Translations under genes and position numbers: made by a program
Shown here: one piece after another, positions 1 to 8,839 of the stretch
Layout of the letters: every line of letters starts with the position of its first letter
How positions within the stretch are numbered: the stretch's first letter is position 1
NCBI RefSeq assembly: GCF_030686865.1
Contig: NZ_JAQYUS010000004.1
Coordinates: forward strand, 62,001 to 126,000
Length of the DNA: 64,000 bases
From: Kaistella sp. SH40-3
GTDB lineage: Bacteria; Bacteroidota; Bacteroidia; Flavobacteriales; Weeksellaceae
Direction: 5' to 3'
Notes under the pieces: generated by a model
The model's input: the letters and a program-made list of their open reading frames with translations, nothing else
The model's database searches: none
What the model was told of the DNA's origin: nothing

Positions 1-273
1 TACGACTATAAGCGCTAAACTGGCTGCTCTGGTAAATAGCCCGATCATTACTAAAAAGGCACAAATAAGTTCCAGTAAAATGGCCAGAATTAATGTTGTC
101 TTGGCGCCAACACCCATAAAGTTATAAAACTGAATTTCACCACCCGCCATCAATTTCTCTAATTTAGGAAGTCCGTGTAAAATTATCATTGCAACTGCAA
201 CGAAAATTCGTACTAATAACATTACAATATTATTGATTGCAGGAATGTCTTTTGTTGAAGAAAAGTAATTCAT
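1..273 (-). CDS. DoxX family membrane protein (partial, C-terminus off the left edge)
   Basis: Reading leftward from an ATG at 273 gives an open frame of 91 codons that runs off the window edge without a stop. The translation begins MNYFSSTKDIPAINN and has hydrophobic segments around residues 16-35 and 60-91. It carries the DoxX-like pattern of a short loop with HGLPKLEKL followed by FYNFMGVGAKTTLILAILLE. DoxX proteins are small four-helix inner membrane proteins, some linked to thiol or thiosulfate metabolism or oxidative stress; the role here is not known. Assignment rests on the N-terminal half only, so the subfamily cannot be given. Confidence 0.7.
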   Translation of the reverse strand, partial: MNYFSSTKDIPAINNIVMLLVRIFVAVAMIILHGLPKLEKLMAGGEIQFYNFMGVGAKTTLILAILLELICAFLVMIGLFTRAASLALIVV

Positions 274-336
274 TTAATATATTTAAATCAAGAAATTAAT
301 AAAAACATCTAAAATACAAAATTTTCATCTAAATGT

Positions 337-1218
337 CTATCTGTAACCGAAATTTTTTAAATCCCGATCATTTTTACGCCAGTCTTTTTTTACTTTAACA
401 AAGAGTTTTAAATGTATTTTTTTAGAAAAGAATTTCTCTAAATCGATTCTTGCCTCAGTTCCCACCTTTTTGATGGCATCACCTTTATGACCGATAATAA
501 TCCCTTTCTGGGTATCACGTTCTACATAAATCACGGAATCAATAAAAAGCATTCCGTCCGTTTCTTTAAATTGTTCAGTCACAACTTCTACTGAATATGG
601 AATTTCTTTGTCGTAATTCAAAAGGATTTTTTCGCGTACGGTTTCATTTACAAAGAATCTTTCCGGTTTATCGGTATATTGATCTTTGTCGTAATACGGC
701 GGGTTTTCAGGAAGCATTGATTTTAGTTTTGGTAAAATCACTTCGGTATTAAAACCTGTTAAAGCAGAAATAGGTAAAATCTCGGCTTTAGGAATCTGTT
801 CGTGCCAGAACTCCATTACTTTTTCAAGGTCTGTTTGATTTGATGCATCAATTTTATTCACCAAAATTAAAACAGGAACCGGAATTTTATTTAATTTATC
901 AACTAAAAATTCGCTGTGTTCTGATTTATCGGTAAGATCGATGATGAATAAGAAAACGTCGGCATCTTGTAAAGAATCCTTTACAAAATCCATCATCTTC
1001 TCTTGAAGTCCGTATTTCGGATCCAGAACTCCGGGCGTGTCAGAAAAGACGATCTGTAAATCCTCTTCATTGTAAATCCCGAAAATTCGATGTCTGGTCG
1101 TCTGTGCTTTTTGGGTAACAATCGCCAACTTCTCTCCCATTAATTGGTTCAAAAGGGTCGATTTCCCTGCGTTGGGTTTTCCAACTATATTTACGAATCC
1201 TGCTTTATGCGTGCTCAA
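337..1218 (-). CDS. era: GTPase Era
   Basis: Era is a ribosome-associated GTPase that binds the 3' end of 16S rRNA and helps 30S subunit maturation. The 293-residue product has the usual family length. The GTPase motifs are GKPNAGKST (13-21), DTPG (60-63) and NKID (121-124), and a C-terminal KH RNA-binding domain (about 205-290) has its GxxG loop in GHKGDAIKK. The ATG at 1218 starts MSTHKAGFVN, right before the P-loop, as in other Era proteins. A TAACTTTG -7-like promoter element lies 24 bases upstream. The gene is monocistronic; DoxX lies downstream in the same direction after 63 bases. Confidence 0.97.
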   Translation of the reverse strand: MSTHKAGFVNIVGKPNAGKSTLLNQLMGEKLAIVTQKAQTTRHRIFGIYNEEDLQIVFSDTPGVLDPKYGLQEKMMDFVKDSLQDADVFLFIIDLTDKSEHSEFLVDKLNKIPVPVLILVNKIDASNQTDLEKVMEFWHEQIPKAEILPISALTGFNTEVILPKLKSMLPENPPYYDKDQYTDKPERFFVNETVREKILLNYDKEIPYSVEVVTEQFKETDGMLFIDSVIYVERDTQKGIIIGHKGDAIKKVGTEARIDLEKFFSKKIHLKLFVKVKKDWRKNDRDLKNFGYR

Positions 1219-1241
1219 TGTGTAATAATTTTAAAGTAGCG

Positions 1242-1249
1242 CAAAGTTA
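1242..1249 (-). promoter_or_regulatory. Putative -7 promoter element of era (TAACTTTG)
   Basis: The minus strand reads TAACTTTG, matching the Bacteroidetes -7 consensus TAnnTTTG, 24 bases before the era ATG. No clear TTG -33 element was found at the right distance. Confidence 0.45.
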
Positions 1250-1372
1250 AGGAATTTTCATTGGTCTAAATTTTATTCTTTAATTTAAAATTACGCTGAT
1301 TAATCGTCCAGATTTATCAATTTTCAAAAGGCATAATTATTTCATTAATCAAAACCTTTAAAATTAATTATT

Positions 1373-2161
1373 ATGAAGTCAATTTGGAACGGAGCAATAG
1401 GATTTGGATTGGTTAATATTCCGGTGAAAATGTATTCTGCAGTTGAGGACAGTAAACTCGATCTGGATATGCTGGATAAAAGCGATTTCTCAAATATCAA
1501 ATTTAAACGAGTTAATGAAAAAACCGGAAAAGAAGTAAAGTGGGAAAATATTGTAAAAGGTTATTTAATGGACGACAAATATGTTGTGCTGGGCGATGAT
1601 GATTATGCAGCAGCGAGTCCGGAAAAAACCAAAGTTTTCTCAATCGAACATTTTGTAAAAGAAGCCGAAATTGATTCTGTTTATTTTGAAGTCCCCTACT
1701 TTCTGGAACCTCAAAAAAATGCTGAAAGCGCCTATAATCTTTTATTGAAATCTTTGATTAAAACCAAAATGGCCGGCATCGGAACATTTGTGATGCGCGA
1801 CAAAGAAATCTTCGGAATGATTCGTCCGTATGATGATAATGTTTTAATTGTTAATCGATTGAGATTTGCAAAACAAATTCGGGAATATGGAGATTTGAAA
1901 ATTCCAACTCAAAAAAATCCAAAACCTGGAGAAATGAAAATGGCTGTTTCTTTAATTGAGCAAACTTCAGAGAAATTTAATCCGGCCGCCTTTACCGATA
2001 CTTATTCCGAGGATTTATTAAAAATAATCAAGAAAAAAGCGAAAGGTAAAAAAGTGAAGAAAGTCGAAGACGCTCCAGAAGACAGTGGAAAAGTTGTTGA
2101 TTTAATGGCACAATTGAAAGCAAGTTTAGAAGGTTCTAAAAAGGCTAAAAAAGTTTCTTAA
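1373..2161 (+). CDS. ku: Non-homologous end-joining protein Ku
   Basis: Bacterial Ku forms a homodimeric ring that binds DNA double-strand ends and recruits LigD. The 262-residue product opens with MKSIWNGAIGFGLVNIPVKM, the standard start of prokaryotic Ku. It continues through the Ku core (about 1-220), with KFKRVNEKTGKEVKWENIVKGY in the barrel region, to a lysine-rich C-terminus (KKKAKGKKVKKVED and SKKAKKVS), typical of the DNA-contacting tail. The ligD start codon follows the stop after only two bases, so the two genes are almost certainly cotranscribed and function together in NHEJ repair. Confidence 0.97.
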   Translation: MKSIWNGAIGFGLVNIPVKMYSAVEDSKLDLDMLDKSDFSNIKFKRVNEKTGKEVKWENIVKGYLMDDKYVVLGDDDYAAASPEKTKVFSIEHFVKEAEIDSVYFEVPYFLEPQKNAESAYNLLLKSLIKTKMAGIGTFVMRDKEIFGMIRPYDDNVLIVNRLRFAKQIREYGDLKIPTQKNPKPGEMKMAVSLIEQTSEKFNPAAFTDTYSEDLLKIIKKKAKGKKVKKVEDAPEDSGKVVDLMAQLKASLEGSKKAKKVS

Positions 2162-2163
2162 TT

Positions 2164-4716
2164 ATGCCTTTAGAAGAATACAATAAAAAACGAAAGTTTG
2201 TCGATACGCCTGAACCAGAAGGTGCAGTTCAAAAAAATGACGGAAAATTAATCTTTGTCATTCAGCGTCATTCTGCTTCAAGACTTCATTATGATTTCCG
2301 GTTGGAAATGGATGGAGTCTTGAAAAGTTGGGCGGTTCCGAAAGGTCCTTCACTTAATCCTCAAGACAAACGTTTGGCAATGATGACCGAGGATCATCCG
2401 TATTCTTATAAAGATTTCGAAGGAACAATTCCTGAAGGAAATTACGGCGGCGGCGAAGTTGAAATCTGGGATTCGGGCACGTACGAACCTTTAGAAAAAG
2501 TAGAAGGGAAATCAGATGATTTGGTCATGCGTCATGAACTTCACAAAGAATCGCTCAAGTTTGTTCTTCACGGAAAAAAGTTAAAAGGTGAATTTGCCTT
2601 AGTGAAAATTAAAAATCCCAAAGATGGAAATGCCTGGTTGCTCATCAAACATAAAGATAAATTCGCCCTTGACGAGTACGATTCTGAAGAACATGTTCCT
2701 AAAAAATCGAAAGTAACCTTACGAGAAGAAAATCGGCCCAGTAAAAAAAAAATAAAAACTCCGGCTAAAGAATCCAAAACATTTAGAAATTATACGCCTG
2801 CTCTGATTGGTGAGAAAAAATTAAAAGATTTTATTAAACCCATGCTGGCACAAACCGAGGAAAAAGCATTTGACCATAAAGACTGGGTTTTCGAAATTAA
2901 ATGGGACGGCTATCGCGCTGTTGCTGATTTACGGAAAAAAGAAATTCAGTTGTATTCCCGAAACGGACTCTCCTGTTCTGATAAATTTTCTAAAATTGTA
3001 AAAGCCTTAGACGATCAAAATCATCAAATGGTTCTAGATGGTGAAATCGTCGCATTTAATAGTGAAGGAAAACCTGACTTTCAAACTTTACAGAAAATCG
3101 GTGAAAATCCGAATTTAGCGATGACCTATCAGGTTTTTGATTTGCTTTGGCTGAATGGACATTCCACAGAAAATCTAAGTTTACTTCAACGAAAAGAATT
3201 ACTGAAAGAGGCTTTGGTTGAAAATGAAGTCATCAAATATTGTGAACACATTCCAGAAAAAGGAATTGATTTCTTTGACCAAATTAAAAAAATGGACTTA
3301 GAAGGAATGATTGCAAAAAAGGCCGACAGCACTTATTCAGAAGGAGTTCGGTCTTCCGACTGGCTGAAAATTAAATTTCAAAATACAGAAGATGTTTTAA
3401 TCTGTGGTTTTACAGAACCGAATGGCGGTCGTAAAAATTTCGGTGCAATAATCTTAGGAACTTATATTAATGGAAAACTGCAATATTGTGGACATGCGGG
3501 CAGCGGTTTTTCGGATAAAACATTAGATTCTTTATATGATTTATTCAAACCATTAATTATAAAAAATTGTCCGTTTGAAAAAGTCCCAAAAACGAATGCT
3601 CCTGCAACATGGCTTCAACCTGAATTGGTTTGTGAAATAAAATATACCGAAAAAACGAGTGATGGAATTTTCCGTCATCCTGTTTTTATGGGAATTCGGA
3701 GGGATAAAGAAAAAGAGGATTTGTTGGAAGAAGATCATGAAGAAGTAGAGAATTCTTCTACTTTTAAAATTAAAGATGAAGATAATAAAAGTGAAAAGGA
3801 ACCATTAAAACTTCGAAATAAAAAGGTTACCAAAACGGTGAAATTAACCAATCAAGATAAAATTTATTTTCCCGAAAGTGGAATTACTAAAGGTCAAGTG
3901 GTCGATTATTATCAATCAGTTTCTAAATATATTTTACCACATCTGAAAAATCGTCCACAGTCCTTAAATCGATTTCCGAATGGAATTGAAGGTTTGAGTT
4001 TTTATCATAAAGATGCGGGAAACGATTCACCTGACTGGATTGACAAAGTTTCTGTCTATTCAGAATCTAATGAAAAAGATATTCAGTACTTAATCTGCAA
4101 TACGGCCGATGATCTGGCGTATTTGAATAATCTGGGTTGTATCGATTTGAATCCCTGGAATTCAACCGTTAACGATTTAAATAAACCAACTTGGTTGGCT
4201 TTGGATTTGGATCCTTCGGAAAAAAACACTTTTGATGATGTTATTGAAACAAGTCTTTGTGTAAAAGAGATTTTAGATAAAGCCAAAATCAAAGGTTTTT
4301 GCAAAACGTCCGGAAGTTCAGGAATTCATATTTTTATTCCGATGGGTGCAGATTATGAAGTGGAACAAGTGAAGAATTTCGCCCATCTTTTAATGCAGAA
4401 AGTTCAGCAAAAATTACCGGACTTAACGACTTTGGAACGAAGTTTAAAAAAGCGCGATACGACAAAAATTTATTTGGATTATCTTCAAAACCGCACGGGA
4501 CAGACTTTAGCGAGTGTTTATAGTATTCGTCCAAAACCATTGGCTCCAGTTTCAATGCCGATTTTATGGGAAGAATTAAAGTTTGGTTTTAAGCCAACTG
4601 ATTTCAATATTCATAATGCTTTGCAACGCATTAAAAAGAATGGAGATTTGTTTAAACCCGTTTTAGGAAAAGGAATTGATATGTTGAAAGCCCTGGGAAA
4701 TCTGTCTAAAGATTAA
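2164..4716 (+). CDS. ligD: ATP-dependent DNA ligase D (phosphoesterase-ligase-polymerase)
   Basis: LigD processes and seals broken DNA ends in bacterial NHEJ. The 850-residue product has all three activities in the order 3'-phosphoesterase (about 25-160, with RHSASRLHYDFRLEMDG), ligase (about 220-520, with nucleotidyl lysine K246 in EIKWDGYR) and primase-like polymerase (about 555-845, with LDLDPSE and KTSGSSGIHIFIP). This PE-LIG-POL order is like that of Pseudomonas LigD. A lysine-rich linker (about 180-205) separates the first two domains. It is in an operon with ku. Its stop codon overlaps that of the convergent SGNH hydrolase gene by three bases, leaving no room for a separate terminator. 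Confidence 0.97.
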   Translation: MPLEEYNKKRKFVDTPEPEGAVQKNDGKLIFVIQRHSASRLHYDFRLEMDGVLKSWAVPKGPSLNPQDKRLAMMTEDHPYSYKDFEGTIPEGNYGGGEVEIWDSGTYEPLEKVEGKSDDLVMRHELHKESLKFVLHGKKLKGEFALVKIKNPKDGNAWLLIKHKDKFALDEYDSEEHVPKKSKVTLREENRPSKKKIKTPAKESKTFRNYTPALIGEKKLKDFIKPMLAQTEEKAFDHKDWVFEIKWDGYRAVADLRKKEIQLYSRNGLSCSDKFSKIVKALDDQNHQMVLDGEIVAFNSEGKPDFQTLQKIGENPNLAMTYQVFDLLWLNGHSTENLSLLQRKELLKEALVENEVIKYCEHIPEKGIDFFDQIKKMDLEGMIAKKADSTYSEGVRSSDWLKIKFQNTEDVLICGFTEPNGGRKNFGAIILGTYINGKLQYCGHAGSGFSDKTLDSLYDLFKPLIIKNCPFEKVPKTNAPATWLQPELVCEIKYTEKTSDGIFRHPVFMGIRRDKEKEDLLEEDHEEVENSSTFKIKDEDNKSEKEPLKLRNKKVTKTVKLTNQDKIYFPESGITKGQVVDYYQSVSKYILPHLKNRPQSLNRFPNGIEGLSFYHKDAGNDSPDWIDKVSVYSESNEKDIQYLICNTADDLAYLNNLGCIDLNPWNSTVNDLNKPTWLALDLDPSEKNTFDDVIETSLCVKEILDKAKIKGFCKTSGSSGIHIFIPMGADYEVEQVKNFAHLLMQKVQQKLPDLTTLERSLKKRDTTKIYLDYLQNRTGQTLASVYSIRPKPLAPVSMPILWEELKFGFKPTDFNIHNALQRIKKNGDLFKPVLGKGIDMLKALGNLSKD

Positions 4717-5486
4717 GAGAATTTTAATTTCGAGTCTATTAAAAATTGGACACTTTCTTTCGCCCACATTTTATAAGTCAATTCTGACGGATGAATTCCA
4801 TCGCTGAAAAAATCATCGACCGTTTGATTGTCGTTTAATAATTTCATCCATTTTTGAATATCAACTTTGTTGGTCGGAAAGTAGATGTTTTTATTTTTTA
4901 AAGTCTGGCTGTAAAGATATTGTGCAAGCAGATCTTTATGATTTCCCAAAACAAATTGCATTTCTTTCGTCAATGCAGGAAATGCTTCAATCGTTGGTAA
5001 CTGCGCAAATGAAATCGGAGTTTCTGGAAATTTCTTCCTCAAAGAATCAATTAATAACTGAATGTTTTGAAGCCATTTTTTTGGCTGCGTAAATTCAAAA
5101 GAATCATTCGCACCAATCCCAATCACCAATAAATCACACTTAGTTTCTTGAATTTTAGGAACTATTCTTTGATGAATTTTCTCCACATTATAGCCCGTTT
5201 TTGCGTAAACTTTCCAATCAATATTGGAGTGAAATGCTGCACTTAATTCATTAGAGAAATGACCGGCAAAACTGTTTTTGTGGAAATCAGATCCAACTCC
5301 GGCAAAAGAACTTTCACCAATAAAAAGAACTTTCAACGTTTGATCAGAATTGATATTGACAGAACCTTCCGGCTCTTTTGCTTCCGGTAAAAACTGAATT
5401 TCTTTTTTGATTTTCTTTCCCTGAAAATAAATAATCGGCAACAAAGGAATCGACTTCAAAAGATGCATGAAATAATTCTTTCTCAT
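4713..5486 (-). CDS. SGNH/GDSL-type hydrolase
   Basis: A 257-residue protein of the SGNH hydrolase fold (esterases, lipases and acetylhydrolases using a Ser-Asp-His arrangement). Block I is VLFIGESSFAGVG, where serine replaces the usual D-S spacing as GES. Block III is VIGIGANDSFEF with the G-x-N-D Asn. Block V is SDGIHPSELTYKMWA with the D-x-x-H pair. A hydrophobic N-terminal stretch (LLKSIPLLPIIYFQG) may anchor it to the membrane. It is the last gene of a minus-strand group after map and a methyltransferase, 13 bases behind the latter. The substrate cannot be read from sequence; removal of acyl groups from an envelope polymer or lipid is possible. Confidence 0.85.
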   Translation of the reverse strand: MRKNYFMHLLKSIPLLPIIYFQGKKIKKEIQFLPEAKEPEGSVNINSDQTLKVLFIGESSFAGVGSDFHKNSFAGHFSNELSAAFHSNIDWKVYAKTGYNVEKIHQRIVPKIQETKCDLLVIGIGANDSFEFTQPKKWLQNIQLLIDSLRKKFPETPISFAQLPTIEAFPALTKEMQFVLGNHKDLLAQYLYSQTLKNKNIYFPTNKVDIQKWMKLLNDNQTVDDFFSDGIHPSELTYKMWAKESVQFLIDSKLKFS

Positions 5487-5499
5487 TCTGCTGATTCTT

Positions 5500-6267
5500 T
5501 TATTTCTTTGAAACGATTGGTAGAATTTCGTTTATCATTAAACCGAAACGCGTAATTTCTTCTTTGCTAAATTTCTTTGAGTAGAAATTGATATCAACTT
5601 CGAAACCTGCATTTTTTAAACGCTCGAAATAATCCATTCCGTACCAGCGAACGTGGTCGTATTGCCCGAAATGTTTTTGTCTTTCTTTCGGATTTTTAAT
5701 GGAAAAATCTTCGTACGATTTCTCCAAAGAGTTTTTCATCGGAACCTGGAAAATTCCCCAGCCATCTTTTCTCATCACACGATACAATTCGCTCATCGCC
5801 TTCTGATCGTCTTCAATATGTTCTAAAACATGATTGCAAAAGATGATATCGAAACTTTCGTTTTCAAAAGGCAAGTCGAGAATGTCGGCTTTAATATCAA
5901 CAATTGGTGAATATAAATCTGCAGAAGTATAATCCAGATTATCCATTTTTTTGAACCTTCTCAGGAATTCCTGTTCCGGCGCAATATGGAGAACTTTATA
6001 ATTTTTAGTAAAAAAATCAGTTTCATTTTGAAGATACAACCACATTTGTCGGTGACGTTCCAAACTTAAAGTTCCTGGTGAAAGTGCATTCTCTCGTTGT
6101 TTCCCATAACCGTAGGGAAGAAATTTCCGGTAAGATTTCCCGTCGATTGGATCGGTAAATTTTGTTCCTTTAAAGAAAAGATAAATTAGTGGTCGTAAGA
6201 AAATGCTCAAATTAATAAGCAAAGGTCTTGGGATTGTATTTAAAAGAAATTTGGCAATTTTTTTCAT
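5500..6267 (-). CDS. Class I SAM-dependent methyltransferase (Methyltransf_11-like)
   Basis: A 255-residue methyltransferase. Motif I is the glycine-poor VLHIAPEQEF instead of the usual D-x-G-x-G. It is followed by YTSADL (acidic motif II region), ADILDLPFENESFDIIFCNHVLEHIEDD and ELYRVMRKDGWGIFQVPM, which are clear Methyltransf_11 hallmarks. The HIAPE form is shared by a group of bacterial methyltransferases often near surface polysaccharide genes (from memory). An N-terminal hydrophobic segment (LLINLSIFLRPLIYLFF) suggests membrane association. Its ATG overlaps the map stop codon by one base, which implies translational coupling. The substrate is unknown. Confidence 0.85.
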   Translation of the reverse strand: MKKIAKFLLNTIPRPLLINLSIFLRPLIYLFFKGTKFTDPIDGKSYRKFLPYGYGKQRENALSPGTLSLERHRQMWLYLQNETDFFTKNYKVLHIAPEQEFLRRFKKMDNLDYTSADLYSPIVDIKADILDLPFENESFDIIFCNHVLEHIEDDQKAMSELYRVMRKDGWGIFQVPMKNSLEKSYEDFSIKNPKERQKHFGQYDHVRWYGMDYFERLKNAGFEVDINFYSKKFSKEEITRFGLMINEILPIVSKK

Positions 6268-7076
6268 TAAAAATCCAAGGTAAATGGTTTTTCTTCGTCG
6301 CTTACAATTCCTAGTGCTTCGTAAATATATTTATAAGTTGACAACAAAACTGGTTTTCCACCGATGATACATACATCATGTTCGAAGTGTGCTGAAGGAG
6401 ACATATCAAGAGAAGTCACCGTCCAGCCGTCATCATGAAATTTTACTTTTTCAGTTCCCAGATTCACCATTGGTTCAATGGCTAGTGCAATCCCGTCTTT
6501 TAAAACTTTACCACTTCCTTTTTTACCATAATTCGGAACTTGCGGATCTTCGTGCATTTTTCTGCCTAAACCATGACCAACCAATTCACGAACAACTCCG
6601 TATCCATGAGCCTCACAATAGGTTTGAATTGCGTTTGAGATATCTCCTACTCTTTTTCCACGAACGCATTGTTCGATTCCTTTGTACAGAGATTCTTTGG
6701 TGATTCGCAACAATTTTTTAGTTTCTGGCGCTACTTCACCAACTTCAAACGAATAAGCGTGGTCACCGTAAAAACCGTTCATGAAAACGCCACAATCGAC
6801 TGATAAAATATCGCCTTCGATCAAAGGTTTATCATTCGGAATTCCATGTACGACTTCTGCATTTGGAGAAATACAAAGGTTTTTTGGAAAACCATACATT
6901 CCTAAAAATGCGGGTTCGCCACCATGATCGCGAATAAATTCACCACCCAAATTATCAAGGTGTAAAGTAGTTACGCCAGGTTTAATTTCCTTGGCCAACA
7001 TGCCCAAAGTTTTAGAAACCAATTGCGCACTTTCACGCATCAGTCGAAGTTCTTCTATTGTTTTTAACTGTATCAC
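6267..7076 (-). CDS. map: Methionine aminopeptidase, type I
   Basis: Removes the initiator methionine from nascent proteins using a two-metal site. The 269-residue product shows the pita-bread fold signatures: HGIPND, the metal ligands in SVDCGVFMNGFYGDHAYSFEVG (two Asp), VGHGLGRKMHEDPQVPNYG (His) and AIEPMV plus a terminal region EHDVCIIGG (two Glu). The frame starts at a GTG (7076); alignment of MIQLKTIEELRLMRES with E. coli Map (recalled) supports this start over an internal ATG. The gene leads a minus-strand group with the methyltransferase (one-base overlap) and the SGNH hydrolase. Confidence 0.96.
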   Translation of the reverse strand: MIQLKTIEELRLMRESAQLVSKTLGMLAKEIKPGVTTLHLDNLGGEFIRDHGGEPAFLGMYGFPKNLCISPNAEVVHGIPNDKPLIEGDILSVDCGVFMNGFYGDHAYSFEVGEVAPETKKLLRITKESLYKGIEQCVRGKRVGDISNAIQTYCEAHGYGVVRELVGHGLGRKMHEDPQVPNYGKKGSGKVLKDGIALAIEPMVNLGTEKVKFHDDGWTVTSLDMSPSAHFEHDVCIIGGKPVLLSTYKYIYEALGIVSDEEKPFTLDF

Positions 7077-7132
7077 TTTGTAAATTTGTCTTTAAATTAA
7101 AGGGAAAGGATTTTGTGAATTTCGGTAATCAT

Positions 7133-7564
7133 TTACCAAAATAAACCTTTCTTTTTGTCTTTTTTCATTTTAGAATAAGCCAAAACTTCTTTGCCTTCTA
7201 CTCGAAATTCTATTCTTTCATTAATGATATTATAGATTTCTCCCCAACCAGGGAAACCGCCTAAATTACGGTCATCAATAAATAGATCGGCATCGATTTT
7301 TCGGGAAGCGTTTTCATTATCAAAAACTTCGCCTTCAAAACTAGAATTAACTGCATAAAACTCAACGCCATTTTTTTTGCAAAACTCCACTGCTTCCTCC
7401 AATGTTTTCCCATGTCGGTAAGTCCACAGTATTAATCTGTAGCCTTCGGACTGTAATTTCTTAAGGGTTTCAAAAGCAAAAGTTTTTGTTTTTCCGATTC
7501 CGGGATATCCATCATCTACGATAGTTCCGTCAAAATCAATAGCAAGTTTTTTACTGTTTTTCAT
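7133..7564 (-). CDS. HAD-superfamily hydrolase, BT0820-like
   Basis: A 143-residue compact HAD phosphatase. Motif I is KLAIDFDGTIVDDGYPG with the two catalytic Asp residues; motif II is probably LILWTYRHGKTLEEAVEFC; the C-terminal acidic motif is DADLFIDDRNLGGFPGWGEI. It resembles the capless Bacteroidetes hydrolases annotated after BT_0820. The substrate is unknown and the small size without a cap domain suggests a large or accessible phosphate substrate. A TATCTTTG -7-like element stands about 22 bases upstream. It lies between the desaturase and map, with 56 bases to map, and may be a separate unit. Confidence 0.85.
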   Translation of the reverse strand: MKNSKKLAIDFDGTIVDDGYPGIGKTKTFAFETLKKLQSEGYRLILWTYRHGKTLEEAVEFCKKNGVEFYAVNSSFEGEVFDNENASRKIDADLFIDDRNLGGFPGWGEIYNIINERIEFRVEGKEVLAYSKMKKDKKKGLFW

Positions 7565-7585
7565 TATTCTAAAATTTCAATGGTG

Positions 7586-7593
7586 CAAAGATA
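7586..7593 (-). promoter_or_regulatory. Putative -7 promoter element of the HAD hydrolase gene (TATCTTTG)
   Basis: On the minus strand TATCTTTG fits the Bacteroidetes TAnnTTTG element, 22 bases ahead of the ATG at 7564. A matching -33 TTG was not seen. Confidence 0.45.
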
Positions 7594-7652
7594 ATAAATT
7601 TGTCCGTTGGTACGAGTTGTACTCGATTAGTGATTTCTCTTGAGGAATAAAA

Positions 7653-7685
7653 AATGCCAAAGAAGCTATTGACTTAATTGGCATT
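7653..7685 (-). terminator. Intrinsic terminator of the acyl-ACP desaturase gene
   Basis: Eight-base arms AATGCCAA and TTGGCATT are separated by a 17-base loop. On the minus strand the second arm runs into TTTTTATT. It sits just after the desaturase stop codon. Confidence 0.7.
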
Positions 7686-7706
7686 ATAATTTTAATGATT
7701 AAAAAA

Positions 7707-8684
7707 TTACGATTTAATCCATTTAAATTGATATTCTTGGTCTGGAGTTGCCATTCTATCGGTCACTCTTTGTAATCTTCCCGGAAGTTTCATTAAATAT
7801 TCCTGTGCTTTTTCAGCAGATTCATTAAGTCCGGTAATATGTTCTATTTTCCAGTCTTGCAATAATTCTGATAAGATATTAATGTAATCTTGTCCTGTAT
7901 AAACCATGGCTCTTTGTGCAGCATCAGAAAAATGTCCCCAAAGTTCACCTGCTTTCTGACCAGATTCACGCATTAAATGTGCAGGCATTACAATTTTTTT
8001 ACGCATCATATCTTCGAAAGCCAACATCATTTCTGAAGGATCGAGTTCGAAAATTTTAGTTACGAAATGTTTATATGCTTTTGCATGACGCGCTTCATCA
8101 GCCGCAATTACGCCACACATTCTGGAAAGTTTGGTGTTCCCACTTTGTTTGGCCAAAGAGCCAACTCTTCTATGTGAAATATTAGTTGCAGTTTCCTGAA
8201 AACTTGTATAAACGAAATTTCGGTATGGATCCATGGTAGTTCCGATATCTAAACCATCTTGAATAAGGTATTGCGTTGTAATTTCTACTTCGCGCATGTT
8301 TACTCTACCGCATAAATAAAGATATTTGTTCAATAAATCTCCATGACGGTTCTCTTCAGCAGTCCAACTTCTTACCCATTGTGACCAACCCGATCTTTCT
8401 TCCTGGTTTACGCCATCAATTCCCATAATCCAAGATTCATAACTTGGCAGGGCTTCCTCGGTAATACAGTCACCAATCAAGGTTACAAATAAATCATAAC
8501 CCATTTCCTGAGCATAAGTTTGAAGTTCTTCTACATCATATCTGAAACTGTCTGAAGACGGATCTGGTAAGAAATCTGTAGGTTGCCATATTTTTTCTGC
8601 GGGGGTCAAATAGGAGTCTATGAACTCGTTGACATTTTTGCCTAACGTTCTCATAACCTCTATTCTCATCATCTTATTGTACAT
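7707..8684 (-). CDS. Acyl-ACP desaturase (stearoyl-ACP desaturase family)
   Basis: A soluble di-iron desaturase that introduces a double bond into acyl-ACP. Two iron-binding motifs are visible, EENRHGD and DEARHAKAY, the E-x-x-H pairs of the FA_desaturase_2 family. The open frame extends to a TTG at 8711, but a TATATTTG promoter element covers 8709-8716, so translation must start downstream. The ATG at 8684 (MYNKMMRIEVMRTLGK) is chosen, giving 325 residues. The ferredoxin partner is not nearby. It is a single-gene unit, closed by its own terminator at 7653-7685. Unsaturated fatty acids made here would feed membrane lipids. Confidence 0.93.
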   Translation of the reverse strand: MYNKMMRIEVMRTLGKNVNEFIDSYLTPAEKIWQPTDFLPDPSSDSFRYDVEELQTYAQEMGYDLFVTLIGDCITEEALPSYESWIMGIDGVNQEERSGWSQWVRSWTAEENRHGDLLNKYLYLCGRVNMREVEITTQYLIQDGLDIGTTMDPYRNFVYTSFQETATNISHRRVGSLAKQSGNTKLSRMCGVIAADEARHAKAYKHFVTKIFELDPSEMMLAFEDMMRKKIVMPAHLMRESGQKAGELWGHFSDAAQRAMVYTGQDYINILSELLQDWKIEHITGLNESAEKAQEYLMKLPGRLQRVTDRMATPDQEYQFKWIKS

Positions 8685-8708
8685 GCTCACTCTTTTTATA
8701 GGTTTACG

Positions 8709-8716
8709 CAAATATA
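8709..8716 (-). promoter_or_regulatory. Putative -7 promoter element of the desaturase gene (TATATTTG)
   Basis: TATATTTG on the minus strand matches TAnnTTTG. It overlaps the TTG codon at 8711, so this element decides against the longer reading frame and for the ATG at 8684. Confidence 0.55.
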
Positions 8717-8839
8717 TTTAAAAATATTATCTATTGCATAATTCCTCCGTTAAATTAAATATAAAACAGCCAAAATAATAAGCATCGGCTGAAAAAAATC
8801 GAAAATATAAATTATTTCTCTTCTGTGCTCTGCTACTTT

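Noticed and set aside
8765-8792. Possible gpmI terminator with CAGCC/GGCTG arms
   Set aside because: The five-base stem with a long loop is too weak to list as a terminator.
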